Shown here piece by piece: positions 18,730 through 27,393 of a DNA stretch of 64,000 nt. This DNA comes from Caldilineaceae bacterium (GTDB lineage Bacteria > Chloroflexota > Anaerolineae > Caldilineales > Caldilineaceae): positions 1 through 64,000 of the forward strand of contig JAJEDJ010000053.1 of the NCBI GenBank assembly GCA_022821545.1, read 5' to 3'. The position numbers were made by a program, and so were the translations under genes. How positions within the stretch are numbered: position 1 is the stretch's first letter; every line of letters starts with the position of its first letter. Under the pieces are notes generated by a model. That model had not been told where the DNA came from. It saw only the letters and a program-made list of their open reading frames with translations, and did no database searches.

Positions 18730-19997
18730 GGCGTCTTTTCTTCCTGCAAAATCCTCTCCTCGCCCCTTGCCAGCTCCTCCAGAATCGCACCGGCAGAAGC
18801 GCCGTTGACGGCCAGCTGTTTGATGGAGAGCGTGAGTTCAGTCCAAGCGCTGCTGCGGTCGCGGAAACGGTTGTCACGTTCGAGCAGAGAGGCAATGATC
18901 TGCCGCTCCAGCTCCCGCCGGCCGAGATGTTGATCGGTTCCCACTGCAAACTCCGAGGCTCGCGTATCATCGCGTACAAAGCAGAGCAACGGCTGGTACT
19001 GCTCTTCAACGATCTGCTCAAGGAGTTTCAAGTCCAGCGCGCCGCGGTCGAAAGGGAGCACGCCGTTCAGCCGCAGCTCGACCACCGGCTCTTTGCCCCT
19101 GAACTGACGGCGCTGGCGCTCGATGTGGCCCCGGCACGATTCGACCAGGTCAGCCGGCGTCTCACAGGCGTCGACCTTGAAGAAGAGGCGTTCAAAAGGA
19201 CGCCGCGGATTCGCGTGCAAGGCTGGGCGGTGCTTCGGCTCCCCGTCAGTATCCACCTCCACAAGATAGTATCCCCGCTCCGGCCAGGCCGCCTCGGTTA
19301 GAGAATTTGTTTCCGGGCTGCCGGGATTGTAGATCCAGTCGTCGAACTCGAAGGGTTTGTGGAAGTGGCCCAGCGCCAGATAGTCCACGTGGGGCCGCAG
19401 CGGGGCCAGCTCGCGGTGGCTCAGAGTGCCGCCCTGGTGGTCGAGAACTTTCTCAACACCGGCGTGCGCCATGAATATCGTGTATTCGACCCCCTGCCTG
19501 TCGGCTGCCGCCAGCGCTTCGGCTACCCGTTCCACGACCGGCGCCGCGGCACTTCCGTAATAGCGCATGCCATAGACCCGCAGGCCCGGGACCGGTTCCG
19601 CATAAGCCCCTCTGTGTCCGTCGTAGGGCAGGAGTTCGGCCTTTTCCCCTTCAATCCGTGGGTTGAGCAGCGTCAGCAGTTCGCGTTCGGCCAGGAAGCG
19701 CATCCAGCCGATGCTGTCGCGATAGTAGGCCAGTTCATGGTTTCCCTCCACCGCCAGGCAAGGGATGCCCGCCTCTTTCAGCCGTTCCAGCCCGGTGATG
19801 GCATGACTGAGGGTAATCGGGTCGATGGCGCGTCTTTCAAAGAGATCACCGGCCAGCAGGACGAAATCGACTTTGCGGGCGATGGCTGCCCGGATGATGT
19901 CGAGATAGGCGCGGGTGAAGTCGTTCTGCCGCTCCCGGCTGTTGTACTGCCGATAGCCGAGATGGCAGTCGGCCATGTGGAGAAAGGTCGCGCGCAT
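18723..19997 (-). CDS. sbcD: DNA repair exonuclease SbcD (Mre11-like nuclease)
   Basis: Metallophosphoesterase subunit of SbcCD. All metal-binding motifs are present in order: HMADCHLGYRQ (Asp and His), LLAGDLFE, VEGNHELAYY, MAHAG and LGHFHKPFE. The remaining C-terminal part is the capping and SbcC-binding region. Length 424 aa is normal. It lies 84 bp after the YvlD-like gene and overlaps sbcC by 7 bp. Confidence 0.95.
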   Translation of the reverse strand: MRATFLHMADCHLGYRQYNSRERQNDFTRAYLDIIRAAIARKVDFVLLAGDLFERRAIDPITLSHAITGLERLKEAGIPCLAVEGNHELAYYRDSIGWMRFLAERELLTLLNPRIEGEKAELLPYDGHRGAYAEPVPGLRVYGMRYYGSAAAPVVERVAEALAAADRQGVEYTIFMAHAGVEKVLDHQGGTLSHRELAPLRPHVDYLALGHFHKPFEFDDWIYNPGSPETNSLTEAAWPERGYYLVEVDTDGEPKHRPALHANPRRPFERLFFKVDACETPADLVESCRGHIERQRRQFRGKEPVVELRLNGVLPFDRGALDLKLLEQIVEEQYQPLLCFVRDDTRASEFAVGTDQHLGRRELERQIIASLLERDNRFRDRSSAWTELTLSIKQLAVNGASAGAILEELARGEERILQEEKTPC

Positions 19998-20081
19998 GAT
20001 GTGCCCCAGCGGAAACTTGAACTGTAGTTTGGTGAGGAGTTCGGCTGCAGGTCACCGCGCGGCGGCACAGGTGAACCGCGG

Positions 20082-20465
20082 TCAATCCTTGTCGTCTTTC
20101 TCAGCGGAGATAAACAGACTGAGGAGAAAGCTGACGAAGCTGATGACGATGGCGCCCCAAAATGCGGACCCAAAGCCGTCTACTTGAAAGTCGACGTTGA
20201 GCAGACCGGCCAGCCAGCCGGTCAGAAGAAGCATCAAGGCGTTGACGACAAAGGTGAACAGGCCGAGCGTGACCAGAAAGGCCGGGCAGGTCACCACTTT
20301 GACAAGCGGTTTGATAATCGCGTTGATAACGCCAAAGATCAGGGTGACCGCCAGCAGGCTGCCGAAATCAACCTCGCCGCCCGCGCCGAACTGAATGCCG
20401 TCAATCAGTGTTGACGCCACATAGAGAGCGATGGCGTTCCCGACCAGCCGTAGCAGAAGAGTCAT
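20082..20465 (-). CDS. YvlD / phage holin 4-like membrane protein
   Basis: A 127-residue integral membrane protein with four hydrophobic helices. It matches the Phage_holin_4 superfamily 2 (YvlD) pattern: NAIALYVASTLIDGIQF, LIFGVINAIIKPLVKV and TLGLFTFVVNALMLLLTGWLAG. Members occur widely in bacterial chromosomes and are not evidence for a prophage; in Bacillus yvlD belongs to an envelope-stress operon. It is 6 bp after the GNAT gene, which suggests translational coupling. A short charged tail ends the protein. Confidence 0.85.
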   Translation of the reverse strand: MTLLLRLVGNAIALYVASTLIDGIQFGAGGEVDFGSLLAVTLIFGVINAIIKPLVKVVTCPAFLVTLGLFTFVVNALMLLLTGWLAGLLNVDFQVDGFGSAFWGAIVISFVSFLLSLFISAEKDDKD

Positions 20466-20471
20466 AGGGGT

Positions 20472-21485
20472 CTACATACGCAGGCGCATCGTACACAAAG
20501 TGCTGCGCACGGCAAAGCCGTGTTCAAGCAGCGTCTGCGCCGCGATTTTGTCCTGTGTGCTCACAGTGGCCCGCAGCGGCCAGCGGGGGCACTCCTGCAA
20601 AAGGGCCAGCGCGCTCAAGACCAACGGCTGGGCATACTGTTCCTGGGCGTCGGGGCGCAGCCAGAGACGTATATGATGCTCGCCCTGCCACCACCGGGCG
20701 GTCACCTGAATTGCGCCTTCAAAGCGGCTGCCGTAGTCGCGGATGGCGTAGCGGTAAATCCGCTGGCGCCCGGCGAGCCTGTTCACCAGTTCACCAATGC
20801 GCTTTTCGAGCGTGACCTGGAAGTCCTCTCGCCGAACGGCCCGCCACCACTGGAATTCGGCGTTGGGCCGGCTGGTGGCCAAATCATACAGCAGATTACT
20901 GTCGGATGGAGAGAACTCCTGCAGGTTGGACAGAACCGGAATTGCGATCCGCCGCGGCGCGCGCGGGGCGTAAAGTTCGGACGTTCCTCCCATGTTTTCA
21001 AAGCGGAGCCGTTCATAGAGGCCGCGAGCGATTTCGTTTTCCCCGCGTACCTGCAGCACAGCCCAGGACCCGCCCATCTCGCGGATGTAGTCCAGAGCAT
21101 GTTCCATGAGCGCGCGGCTGATCCCGCGCCCGCGCCAGGCCGGGGAGACGGCCACATTTGCGATTCGCCAGCGCCCGCTGCCACTGGCGGCCCGCTGTAC
21201 GGTTACATTTCCCACCACCCGCTTGTTCTCTACCCAGACGAAACCGCTGAAGACATTCCGAAACTCGCCGGTACTGCGGTAGAGAATGCGCACCAGCCCG
21301 CTCATATAGCCGAGAATTCGCAACTCGCGCAGCGCAGCCTCGCCCTGTTCGTCGAGTTCTTCGGCGAAGGCCTCGGTTATCAACCGGGAAACGGCGCGCA
21401 GATCGCGCCCTACGTCAAAGGGGCGGATGCCCTGCCGGGGATCTTGAGGATGGCTGGCGGCGGCGGAGCGAGTCAGGGCAACCAT
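20472..21485 (-). CDS. GNAT-family N-acetyltransferase
   Basis: A 337-residue protein whose N-terminal half is a GNAT domain: VAVSPAWRGRGISRALMEHA matches the acetyl-CoA-binding motif A (R/Q-x-x-G-x-A). VLQVRGENEIARGLYERLRFE matches motif B. The C-terminal half (about residues 195-337) may be a second degenerate GNAT fold (ALALLQECPRWPLRATV). Substrate unknown. It follows grpE by 29 bp on the same strand and so lies in the heat-shock run, an uncommon neighbour. Confidence 0.82.
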   Translation of the reverse strand: MVALTRSAAASHPQDPRQGIRPFDVGRDLRAVSRLITEAFAEELDEQGEAALRELRILGYMSGLVRILYRSTGEFRNVFSGFVWVENKRVVGNVTVQRAASGSGRWRIANVAVSPAWRGRGISRALMEHALDYIREMGGSWAVLQVRGENEIARGLYERLRFENMGGTSELYAPRAPRRIAIPVLSNLQEFSPSDSNLLYDLATSRPNAEFQWWRAVRREDFQVTLEKRIGELVNRLAGRQRIYRYAIRDYGSRFEGAIQVTARWWQGEHHIRLWLRPDAQEQYAQPLVLSALALLQECPRWPLRATVSTQDKIAAQTLLEHGFAVRSTLCTMRLRM

Positions 21486-21514
21486 TTAGAGGAGGTAGGA
21501 AAGCGTCCAGCTAT

Positions 21515-22132
21515 TCACTGCGCTACCCGGACAAGCGCCGGGCGCAGGATCCGGTCCTGGATGCGGTAGCCGGTGCGTAATGTCTGGATGATGTGGCCGC
21601 TGGGAACATCTTCGTTCGGCTCATTCGAGATGGCCTCATGCTGATTCGGGTCGAATTCACCGCATCTGGCCAGCGGTTCGACATTTGCATTGGCGAGAAT
21701 GTCCAGGAGTTTCTGCTGGATCTGCTCGAATCCCTGCAGCCAGGCCTGGTCCTCTCCCCGCGCTCCTGCGGGCACGTTCTGAAAGGCCAGATCGAGGTCA
21801 TCGAGAACGGGCAGAAGCTGACGCATCATGCTGTCGGTGGCGAGTTTGATGCGGTCCTCGTTCTGGCGTTCGCGTCGTTTGCCGGCGTTCTCATATTCGG
21901 CGACGGTACGCTGCATCTTGTCGAGGTGGCTGGCAGCCTGGTCCTGGGCATCCGCCAGCTCCGATTGAAGGCGGGCGATCGTCTCTTCGGGCGTCTCGTC
22001 CCGCTCTTCAGCCTCTTCGCCGTCCGATACGGCGTTTGCGTCGGGTTCACTCGGCTCCAGAACAGCTTCTTCAGGCAGCTGACCGTTTTCCGGCTCTCCC
22101 GTTGTGTTTTCCCGTTTTTCCTGTTTGCTCAT
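21515..22132 (-). CDS. grpE: Nucleotide exchange factor GrpE
   Basis: Co-chaperone that releases ADP from DnaK. An acidic disordered N terminus (residues 1-55) is followed by a long helix (ETIARLQSELADAQDQ ... VAEYENAGKRRERQ), then the signature MRQLLPVLDDLDLAF. The beta-wing domain follows (FDPNQHEAISNEPNEDVPSGHIIQTLRTGYRIQDRILRPALVRV). It lies 28 bp downstream of hrcA, the normal order, but dnaK and dnaJ do not follow. Confidence 0.96.
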   Translation of the reverse strand: MSKQEKRENTTGEPENGQLPEEAVLEPSEPDANAVSDGEEAEERDETPEETIARLQSELADAQDQAASHLDKMQRTVAEYENAGKRRERQNEDRIKLATDSMMRQLLPVLDDLDLAFQNVPAGARGEDQAWLQGFEQIQQKLLDILANANVEPLARCGEFDPNQHEAISNEPNEDVPSGHIIQTLRTGYRIQDRILRPALVRVAQ

Positions 22133-22160
22133 GAATGATCCTGTTACACAAATGTGTTAT

Positions 22161-23198
22161 CTAACGGCTTTGGCCGTAGAGCTGGTGCATCAGTTCGTTC
22201 AGAAGCGTGGCGACATAGCGAACTGCCCCAACTGTGCGACCGTATGGCATCCGCATCGGGCCGACGACGCCGAGCAGGCCGCCGACACGGTCCGGCACGC
22301 CGTAGCGGCTCAGTACAAGGCTGATGTCCTGCATATCGCCAAAACGGCCCTCACCGGCGATCATCACCTGTACGTCGCTCAACTCCATCACATCATCGTA
22401 AACCTCTTGCAGCAGTGTGCGCTGTTCGAAAACCTCCACGATCCGGCTCACCTGCGGCCCATCCGTGAACTCAGGCTCGGCCAGCACCTGGGCCAGGCCG
22501 TGGCGATAGACGCGGTCGGTGATCTGCTCTTCCGACTGGAGCAAGGTGTTGAGTACAAGCTCGCCCACTTCGCGGGTGAAGCCGGTGAATTCCTCCAGCT
22601 TTTCCGGCAGGTCGGCAGCTGTAGCGCCGGACATTTCAACATTGAGCTGGTTGCTCGCCCGGCTCAGCTCCTCTTGAAAGATGGGCTGTTCCAGGGTGAT
22701 CAGCTGCTGTTTCAGCGTGCCCGTGGCCAGCACCAGCACCAGCAAGACAACGGTATCCTGAATGCCAATCAACTCGAGATGTTTGACTCTGCTTGAGATG
22801 GAACGCGGGGAAGTGGCCAGCGCCGCGCCCGTGGAGGCTTTGGCCAGGACCGCGGTGCTGAGACGCAGCCACTGATCAATCTCCCGCCGGGCTTGATGGA
22901 ACTGGTGGCGGATCATATGGCGCTCATGGGACGGCAGATCGGTGTGGGCCATGAGATTGGCCACAAAGTACCGATAACCGCCATCAGTGGGAATGCGGCC
23001 GGCGCTGGTGTGTGGGTGGGTCAGCAGGCCAGCCTTTTCCAGGGCAGCCAAATCATTGCGGATGGTCGCTGCGCTGACACCCAGATCGTACTTCTGCGCG
23101 ATCGACTGGCTGCCCACCGGTTGGGCATTTTCCACATATTCCTGGATGACGATTCGCAGCACCTGTTTACGGCGCTGGCTCAACTGCAATTCGGTCAT
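22161..23198 (-). CDS. hrcA: Heat-inducible transcription repressor HrcA
   Basis: Repressor of class I heat-shock genes; it binds the CIRCE operator. The N-terminal winged helix is clear (LSQRRKQVLRIVIQEYVENAQPVGSQSIA then LGVSAATIRNDLAALEKAGLL.HPHTSAGRIPTDGGYRYFV). The rest is the GAF-like and dimerisation region. I chose the ATG at 23198 (MTELQLSQRR), where family proteins begin; an open frame extends 34 residues upstream with no family similarity. Its own CIRCE at 23322-23348 predicts autoregulation. Confidence 0.95.
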   Translation of the reverse strand: MTELQLSQRRKQVLRIVIQEYVENAQPVGSQSIAQKYDLGVSAATIRNDLAALEKAGLLTHPHTSAGRIPTDGGYRYFVANLMAHTDLPSHERHMIRHQFHQARREIDQWLRLSTAVLAKASTGAALATSPRSISSRVKHLELIGIQDTVVLLVLVLATGTLKQQLITLEQPIFQEELSRASNQLNVEMSGATAADLPEKLEEFTGFTREVGELVLNTLLQSEEQITDRVYRHGLAQVLAEPEFTDGPQVSRIVEVFEQRTLLQEVYDDVMELSDVQVMIAGEGRFGDMQDISLVLSRYGVPDRVGGLLGVVGPMRMPYGRTVGAVRYVATLLNELMHQLYGQSR

Positions 23199-23321
23199 GA
23201 ATTCGTGGCAGATAGGATTGCCGCCTGTCTGCCTTCCATCCAGCGCGCTGAGAATGCGGCCGACGGAGGGCAAGTCGAACTGTAAAACAGTTGGCAGCAA
23301 TCAGACGTTTCAGAGTTGCCT

Positions 23322-23348
23322 TTAGCGCTATAGTGATGGGAGTGCCAA
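23322..23348 (-). promoter_or_regulatory. CIRCE operator (HrcA binding site)
   Basis: The inverted repeat TTAGCGCTA-N9-GAGTGCCAA matches the CIRCE consensus TTAGCACTC-N9-GAGTGCTAA at 15 of 18 arm positions, with the exact 9-bp spacer. It lies just downstream of the promoter -10 box, on the expected start site, and 124 bp before the hrcA ATG. Confidence 0.92.
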
Positions 23349-23358
23349 TCGAGAAAGA

Positions 23359-23388
23359 AGTGTAGCAAACCGGGCAGGGGGTTGTCAA
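23359..23388 (-). promoter_or_regulatory. Promoter of the hrcA-grpE operon
   Basis: Read on the minus strand, TTGACA (23383-23388) and TACACT (23359-23364) are separated by 18 bp. Initiation would fall at about 23352-23355, at the edge of CIRCE, the normal architecture for HrcA repression. Confidence 0.85.
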
Positions 23389-23403
23389 GGAATTCGGGTC
23401 GGT

Positions 23404-24960
23404 TCAGTATGCGTTTTTGTTTGTGCCGAGCAGCCACTGGCCGAGTGTGCGAATGATGATTTTAATGTCCAGGGCCAGCGACCAGTTTTCGATGTACCAG
23501 AGGTCGTACTTAGTGCGCTCCGCGATCGAGGTATCGCCGCGCATTCCGTTTACCGCGGCCCAGCCGGTCATCCCGGCCTTTTCGCGGTGGCGGTCCATAT
23601 AACGTGGAATCATCTGCCGGAACTGCTCCACGTAGACCGGTCGTTCAGGGCGCGGGCCGACCAGGCTCATTTCTCCAAAGAGAACATTGATCAACTGGGG
23701 AAGTTCGTCGATATTGGCGCGACGAATGAAAGCGCCCAGTTTAGTCCGCCGAGGATCGTTCTCGACCGTCCAGCCCGGCCCGGATTTTTCCGCGTCCTCG
23801 CGCATGGAGCGAAACTTCAGAATTTTGAACGACTTGGCATCCAATCCCATCCGTTCATGTGTATAGAAGACCGGCCCGGGACTGTCCAGTTTGATCAAGA
23901 GCGCCACCAGCATCAGGAAGGGGCTGAGAAGTACCAGGCCGATGGCGCTTCCCACCAGGTCCATCCCGCGTTTGAGTGTCAGTTTCCAGCCCTGCAGGGC
24001 CACGTCTCGGACGGTGACCAGGGGGAGACCGCCAAGATAGCCGATGGTTACTTCACTCGCCATGATTCCGAATGCATCCGGCAGTACGCGAATGCCGACC
24101 TTCTCCCGCTCACAAAGGCTGATGATGCCGACCAGTTCCTGATGTGTGCTTTCGGGCAGCGCGATGATCACTTCGTCGACTGCAAATTCGTCAATGATTC
24201 TGGGAATGTCGGCGACGCTGCCCAGAACCGGCACATCCAGAATGGAACGCGTACTGCTGTTATCAACGATTCCGATGACCTGAAAGCCCAGTTTGGGATT
24301 GGCCTGTACTCTCTGCAGGATCATGCGGCCTGAATCCCCGCCGCCGATGAGCAGGACGCGGTCGCCGCCGATTCCCCTGGCCTGGGCATTCCACTGCACC
24401 TGCGCATGCAGGGTCCGGCCGATCGTCAACATCATGATGTTGAGCAGCCAGGCATATCCCAGGAACGTGCGGTGGTAAACAAAGTCCCGCAGGAAGAGGC
24501 TGAGCAGCGCCACGGTCAGTAGCGTGCATAGTGTTGTGAGTTTTGCGATGCGAAAGATTTCGTCCAATTGACCGAGCGGCCGGCGGCGCTGGTACATGCG
24601 CTGCAAAGAGAAGAGCGACAGCAGAATCAACGACTGTGACAGCGGCAATGCCAGGAATTCCACGAAGGGACCGACAATGATATCGGGCTGCAACTCCATC
24701 AGCCTGGGCGTCAGGTTCATTTCAGTCAGCCGGTGTGCCAGAAAGAACGCCAGCCAGGTGCATCCCAGATCCACAACGACCAGCGAAAGCGCGAACAGAA
24801 GCTGAGCGCGCTTAGGCACGCCGGGCCGCTGGGCGCGCAGGGCCGAGTATCTCCCGTTTGGACTGGAGAGTATGCTCTCCTCGGCCGCAGTTGCGGATGG
24901 CCGCGATTCCGTGGGAGGCTGCTTAAGTTCTGATGTCGGCTGTACCGGTGACTTCCACAT
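23404..24960 (-). CDS. Undecaprenyl-phosphate sugar phosphotransferase (polyprenyl glycosylphosphotransferase)
   Basis: Membrane enzyme that starts exopolysaccharide or capsule repeat synthesis by moving a sugar phosphate from UDP-sugar to undecaprenyl phosphate. About four or five hydrophobic segments lie at residues 50-190. A Rossmann-like CoA-binding region ([14 protein letters not shown]) follows to about 320. The bacterial sugar transferase domain then runs to the end ([58 protein letters not shown]). The length (518 aa) fits the WcaJ/WbaP-like class. It ends about 15 bp before the hrcA promoter on the same strand. Confidence 0.92.
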   Translation of the reverse strand: MWKSPVQPTSELKQPPTESRPSATAAEESILSSPNGRYSALRAQRPGVPKRAQLLFALSLVVVDLGCTWLAFFLAHRLTEMNLTPRLMELQPDIIVGPFVEFLALPLSQSLILLSLFSLQRMYQRRRPLGQLDEIFRIAKLTTLCTLLTVALLSLFLRDFVYHRTFLGYAWLLNIMMLTIGRTLHAQVQWNAQARGIGGDRVLLIGGGDSGRMILQRVQANPKLGFQVIGIVDNSSTRSILDVPVLGSVADIPRIIDEFAVDEVIIALPESTHQELVGIISLCEREKVGIRVLPDAFGIMASEVTIGYLGGLPLVTVRDVALQGWKLTLKRGMDLVGSAIGLVLLSPFLMLVALLIKLDSPGPVFYTHERMGLDAKSFKILKFRSMREDAEKSGPGWTVENDPRRTKLGAFIRRANIDELPQLINVLFGEMSLVGPRPERPVYVEQFRQMIPRYMDRHREKAGMTGWAAVNGMRGDTSIAERTKYDLWYIENWSLALDIKIIIRTLGQWLLGTNKNAY

Positions 24961-25027
24961 CGCGCCTGTTGTGCGCCTATTGTGTATGACCGGAGATGGA
25001 CGGCTATTATGTTTCCACAGTCAGTTG

Positions 25028-25066
25028 CATCGAACAATTACATCGAACAATTGCAACGAACAGTTA
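25028..25066. repeat. Three tandem 13-bp repeats upstream of the sugar transferase
   Basis: CATCGAACAATTA, CATCGAACAATTG and CAACGAACAGTTA follow one another without gaps, with partial copies on both sides (25022-25027 and from 25067). They lie 68 bp upstream of the sugar transferase start, in the promoter region, so they may be operator iterons or simple slippage products. Confidence 0.8.
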
Positions 25067-25118
25067 CATCAGATTCCGGCGGAGCGGTTGGCGTTTGCGC
25101 CGGGCACCCGCAACCGCG

Positions 25119-26138
25119 CTAAACCCGTTCCTGCCGCAGTTTCCATAGCCGGACGGCGATGTCTACACCGCCAATCAGAGCAATACTGAGCCAGATCAGT
25201 TTGTCCAGCGCCCATGAACTGTTGGCCCGGTAGTGTTTGCGATAGAAGATCCACATCGCCTCATAGAAGGCCCGGCGGGCCTTGCGACTCTTGCGGCTGG
25301 AGGCCTCTTTGACGTGCGTGATCTCGACTTTGCCGTTGTACCAGACATCCCAGCCGGCATTCTTGATTCGCTTTGCCCAATCGAGGTCTTCACCGTACAT
25401 GAAGTAGGCCTCGTCCAACAGCCCGACCTGCAGGACCGCCTGCGTGCGCACCTGCATATAGGCGCCGACAACCGAGTCCACCGGATGCACAGCCTCTTCC
25501 GGCAGGTAGCCCAGATTGTAGGCGTTGAAACGCTCGCTGCGGGGAAACAGCCGGCTCAGGCGGGTCATGCGGCAGAAGCTCACCCAGGGCGTGGGAAAGC
25601 TGCGGCGACAGGCCAGATCCAGCGTCCCGTCCGGCCGCCGCACCCGCGGGCCCGCTATCCCGAGGTCGGGCCGTTCGTCCATGAATTGGATCATGTCTGC
25701 CAGTGCGTTCGCCGGCAAGACAGTGTCATTGTTAAGAAGAAGAATGTAGCGGGGAAAGGGCCTGTTGTGCAGTGATTGGGGTTCAGTGAGGCCGAGTTGG
25801 CGCAGAGCCAGGTTGTTCCCCGCGCTGAAACCGAGATTGGTCTCCGAAACGATCAGGCCGGTCTGTGGGAAGCGGTCGGCCACCATGGCGGGGGCACCGT
25901 CACTGCTGCCGTTATCTACAACACAGACCGTGTAGGAAAAATCTCCTGCAGAGGCAAACACGGATGTCAGGCAACCGGACAGAAGGGCGCTGCCATTGTA
26001 GTTGACGATGACTATCGCAAGGTCCAGTTTTTCAGGGGACGGATCAGACCCGGAGGGCATCCCACTCGCTGGCAGCGTCGATGGCGAGCCGGCGGTTTCT
26101 ATCCATTCTGACCAGACGACAAGGCGAGGAGACTGCAT
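25119..26138 (-). CDS. Family 2 glycosyltransferase (rhamnosyltransferase-like)
   Basis: GT-A fold enzyme that probably adds a sugar to a lipid-linked polysaccharide. Catalytic blocks are LAIVIVNYNGSALLSGCL, VVDNGSSDGAP, ETNLGFSAGNN, LLLNNDTVLP (the DxD-like metal site), VGAYMQVRTQAVLQVGLLDEAYFMYGEDLDWAKRIK (acceptor and base region) and a hydrophobic C-terminal segment (DKLIWLSIALIGGVDIA) that may touch the membrane. These match WbbL-type enzymes. The first 35 residues are low complexity, and a later start is possible. It lies upstream of the sugar transferase on the same strand, consistent with one polysaccharide pathway. Confidence 0.88.
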   Translation of the reverse strand: MQSPRLVVWSEWIETAGSPSTLPASGMPSGSDPSPEKLDLAIVIVNYNGSALLSGCLTSVFASAGDFSYTVCVVDNGSSDGAPAMVADRFPQTGLIVSETNLGFSAGNNLALRQLGLTEPQSLHNRPFPRYILLLNNDTVLPANALADMIQFMDERPDLGIAGPRVRRPDGTLDLACRRSFPTPWVSFCRMTRLSRLFPRSERFNAYNLGYLPEEAVHPVDSVVGAYMQVRTQAVLQVGLLDEAYFMYGEDLDWAKRIKNAGWDVWYNGKVEITHVKEASSRKSRKARRAFYEAMWIFYRKHYRANSSWALDKLIWLSIALIGGVDIAVRLWKLRQERV

Positions 26139-26429
26139 TGTCCGAGTTGCCGTTCACCCGCTGCCCAGTTGTCCATACGGCAGGAGAAGGCCGCGGGCCC
26201 CATATATGAGCGAAAAAAGTGTGATCTGCGCGACCGCATGGGGAGGACTAGCTGCCGCGAAACGCGGGCCAGTCAATCACGGAAATCAGGCACGGCGCAG
26301 GAATCACAGTGCAAGAGTCATAGCCGAAACTGTCTGCTCCACGTACGTCTGATTCTAGCACGGCAGGCTTTTTTCGCCAAAGCGACCAGAAATTTCCTGG
26401 GAATGCGATGCATGTATTTCCCGGCCTGC

Positions 26430-27392
26430 TTACAGCCGGCGCAATGCAACTTCCAGCACGCGGTCAGGGGTCAGTTCCGGCAGCAGGAGCGCAGCGGCTG
26501 CTGCGGCCAAAGCGCGAGGGGATAAGGCCTTTGCGTCAGCGCCATTGTTGCGCTCCCCGATTCCCGGCAGGGCGTCTTGGGGGATGAGGCCGATCAGTTC
26601 GCTGCGGTCCAGCGCGATCGCGTGGCGGGCAGCCTGCCGGCGAATGGCATTGACCGCAGCGTGAGGGGTTGTGACGCGATAGTCAACGAGATTCATGCTG
26701 ACCTGGGCCTGACCATCGACAAGCAGTCCCAGGGCTCGGACGGCAGGCAGGCCCCCGTCGCGCTCGCGAATGCGGCGGGCGATCGTTCTGGCGACGGCTA
26801 CCTCGGAACTGCGCAGGAAAACGTTGAAGGCAATGAGAAGAGGCCTGGCCCCGACCACAACCGCGCCGGCAGGGCCCACCCTGGCCGGGCCGAAGTCCGG
26901 CAGGCGCTGCGGAAGGTGGATTTCCCGGACCAGGGCCTCATATTCACCGCGCCGGACGTCGGCCAGATTGCGGCGTTCAACTCTGGCGGCCGCTTCGCCA
27001 TAGAGGTAGACGGGCAGATCCAACTCATCACCGATGCGGCGACCCAGTTGCCGGGCCAGGAGAGCGCAGTCGGCAAGGAGGGTGTTTCGAATCGGCACGA
27101 GCGGGACTACATCGGCCGCGCCCAGCCTGGGATGGACGCCCCGATGCCGCCGAAGGTCGATGCGGGTGGCAGCCACTTCGACGGCATTGAACAGTCCCTG
27201 CAGAACCTGTTGGGGCGGGCCCGCGACCGTGAGAACGGTGCGATTGTGGTGAGCATCGCTGGTGCGATCGAGCAGCCGGGCGCCGGACGTCCGGACTGCC
27301 GCCGCCAGCTCGTCGATTACATTGCGGCGGCGGCCCTCCGAAAAGTTGGGAACCGCTTCTATGATAGGGAGGTCGTCGGAACTGTGATTCAA
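26430..27392 (-). CDS. ftcD: Glutamate formimidoyltransferase
   Basis: Transfers the formimino group of N-formimino-L-glutamate to tetrahydrofolate, a step of histidine breakdown. N-terminal and C-terminal subdomains of the formiminotransferase fold are recognisable: EAVPNFSEGRR, the DAHHNR active-site segment with its His, HRGVHPRLGAADVVPLVP, and FNVFLRSSEVAVARTIA and QVSMNLVDYRVT. At 320 aa it lacks the cyclodeaminase domain of the bifunctional enzyme. No hut genes are present. It follows modB with a 1-bp gap, so it is probably in that operon. Confidence 0.92.
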   Translation of the reverse strand: MNHSSDDLPIIEAVPNFSEGRRRNVIDELAAAVRTSGARLLDRTSDAHHNRTVLTVAGPPQQVLQGLFNAVEVAATRIDLRRHRGVHPRLGAADVVPLVPIRNTLLADCALLARQLGRRIGDELDLPVYLYGEAAARVERRNLADVRRGEYEALVREIHLPQRLPDFGPARVGPAGAVVVGARPLLIAFNVFLRSSEVAVARTIARRIRERDGGLPAVRALGLLVDGQAQVSMNLVDYRVTTPHAAVNAIRRQAARHAIALDRSELIGLIPQDALPGIGERNNGADAKALSPRALAAAAAALLLPELTPDRVLEVALRRL

Positions 27393-27393
27393 A

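Noticed and set aside
20082-20465. Holin-like protein as a sign of prophage
   Set aside because: The YvlD family is a common chromosomal family; no other phage gene is nearby.
20520-21569. Plus-strand open frame over the GNAT gene
   Set aside because: Antisense shadow with no domain; the GNAT motif is on the minus strand.
26385-26399. Palindrome CCAGAAATTTCCTGG downstream of ftcD
   Set aside because: Isolated 15-bp near-palindrome without T-run or repeat partner.
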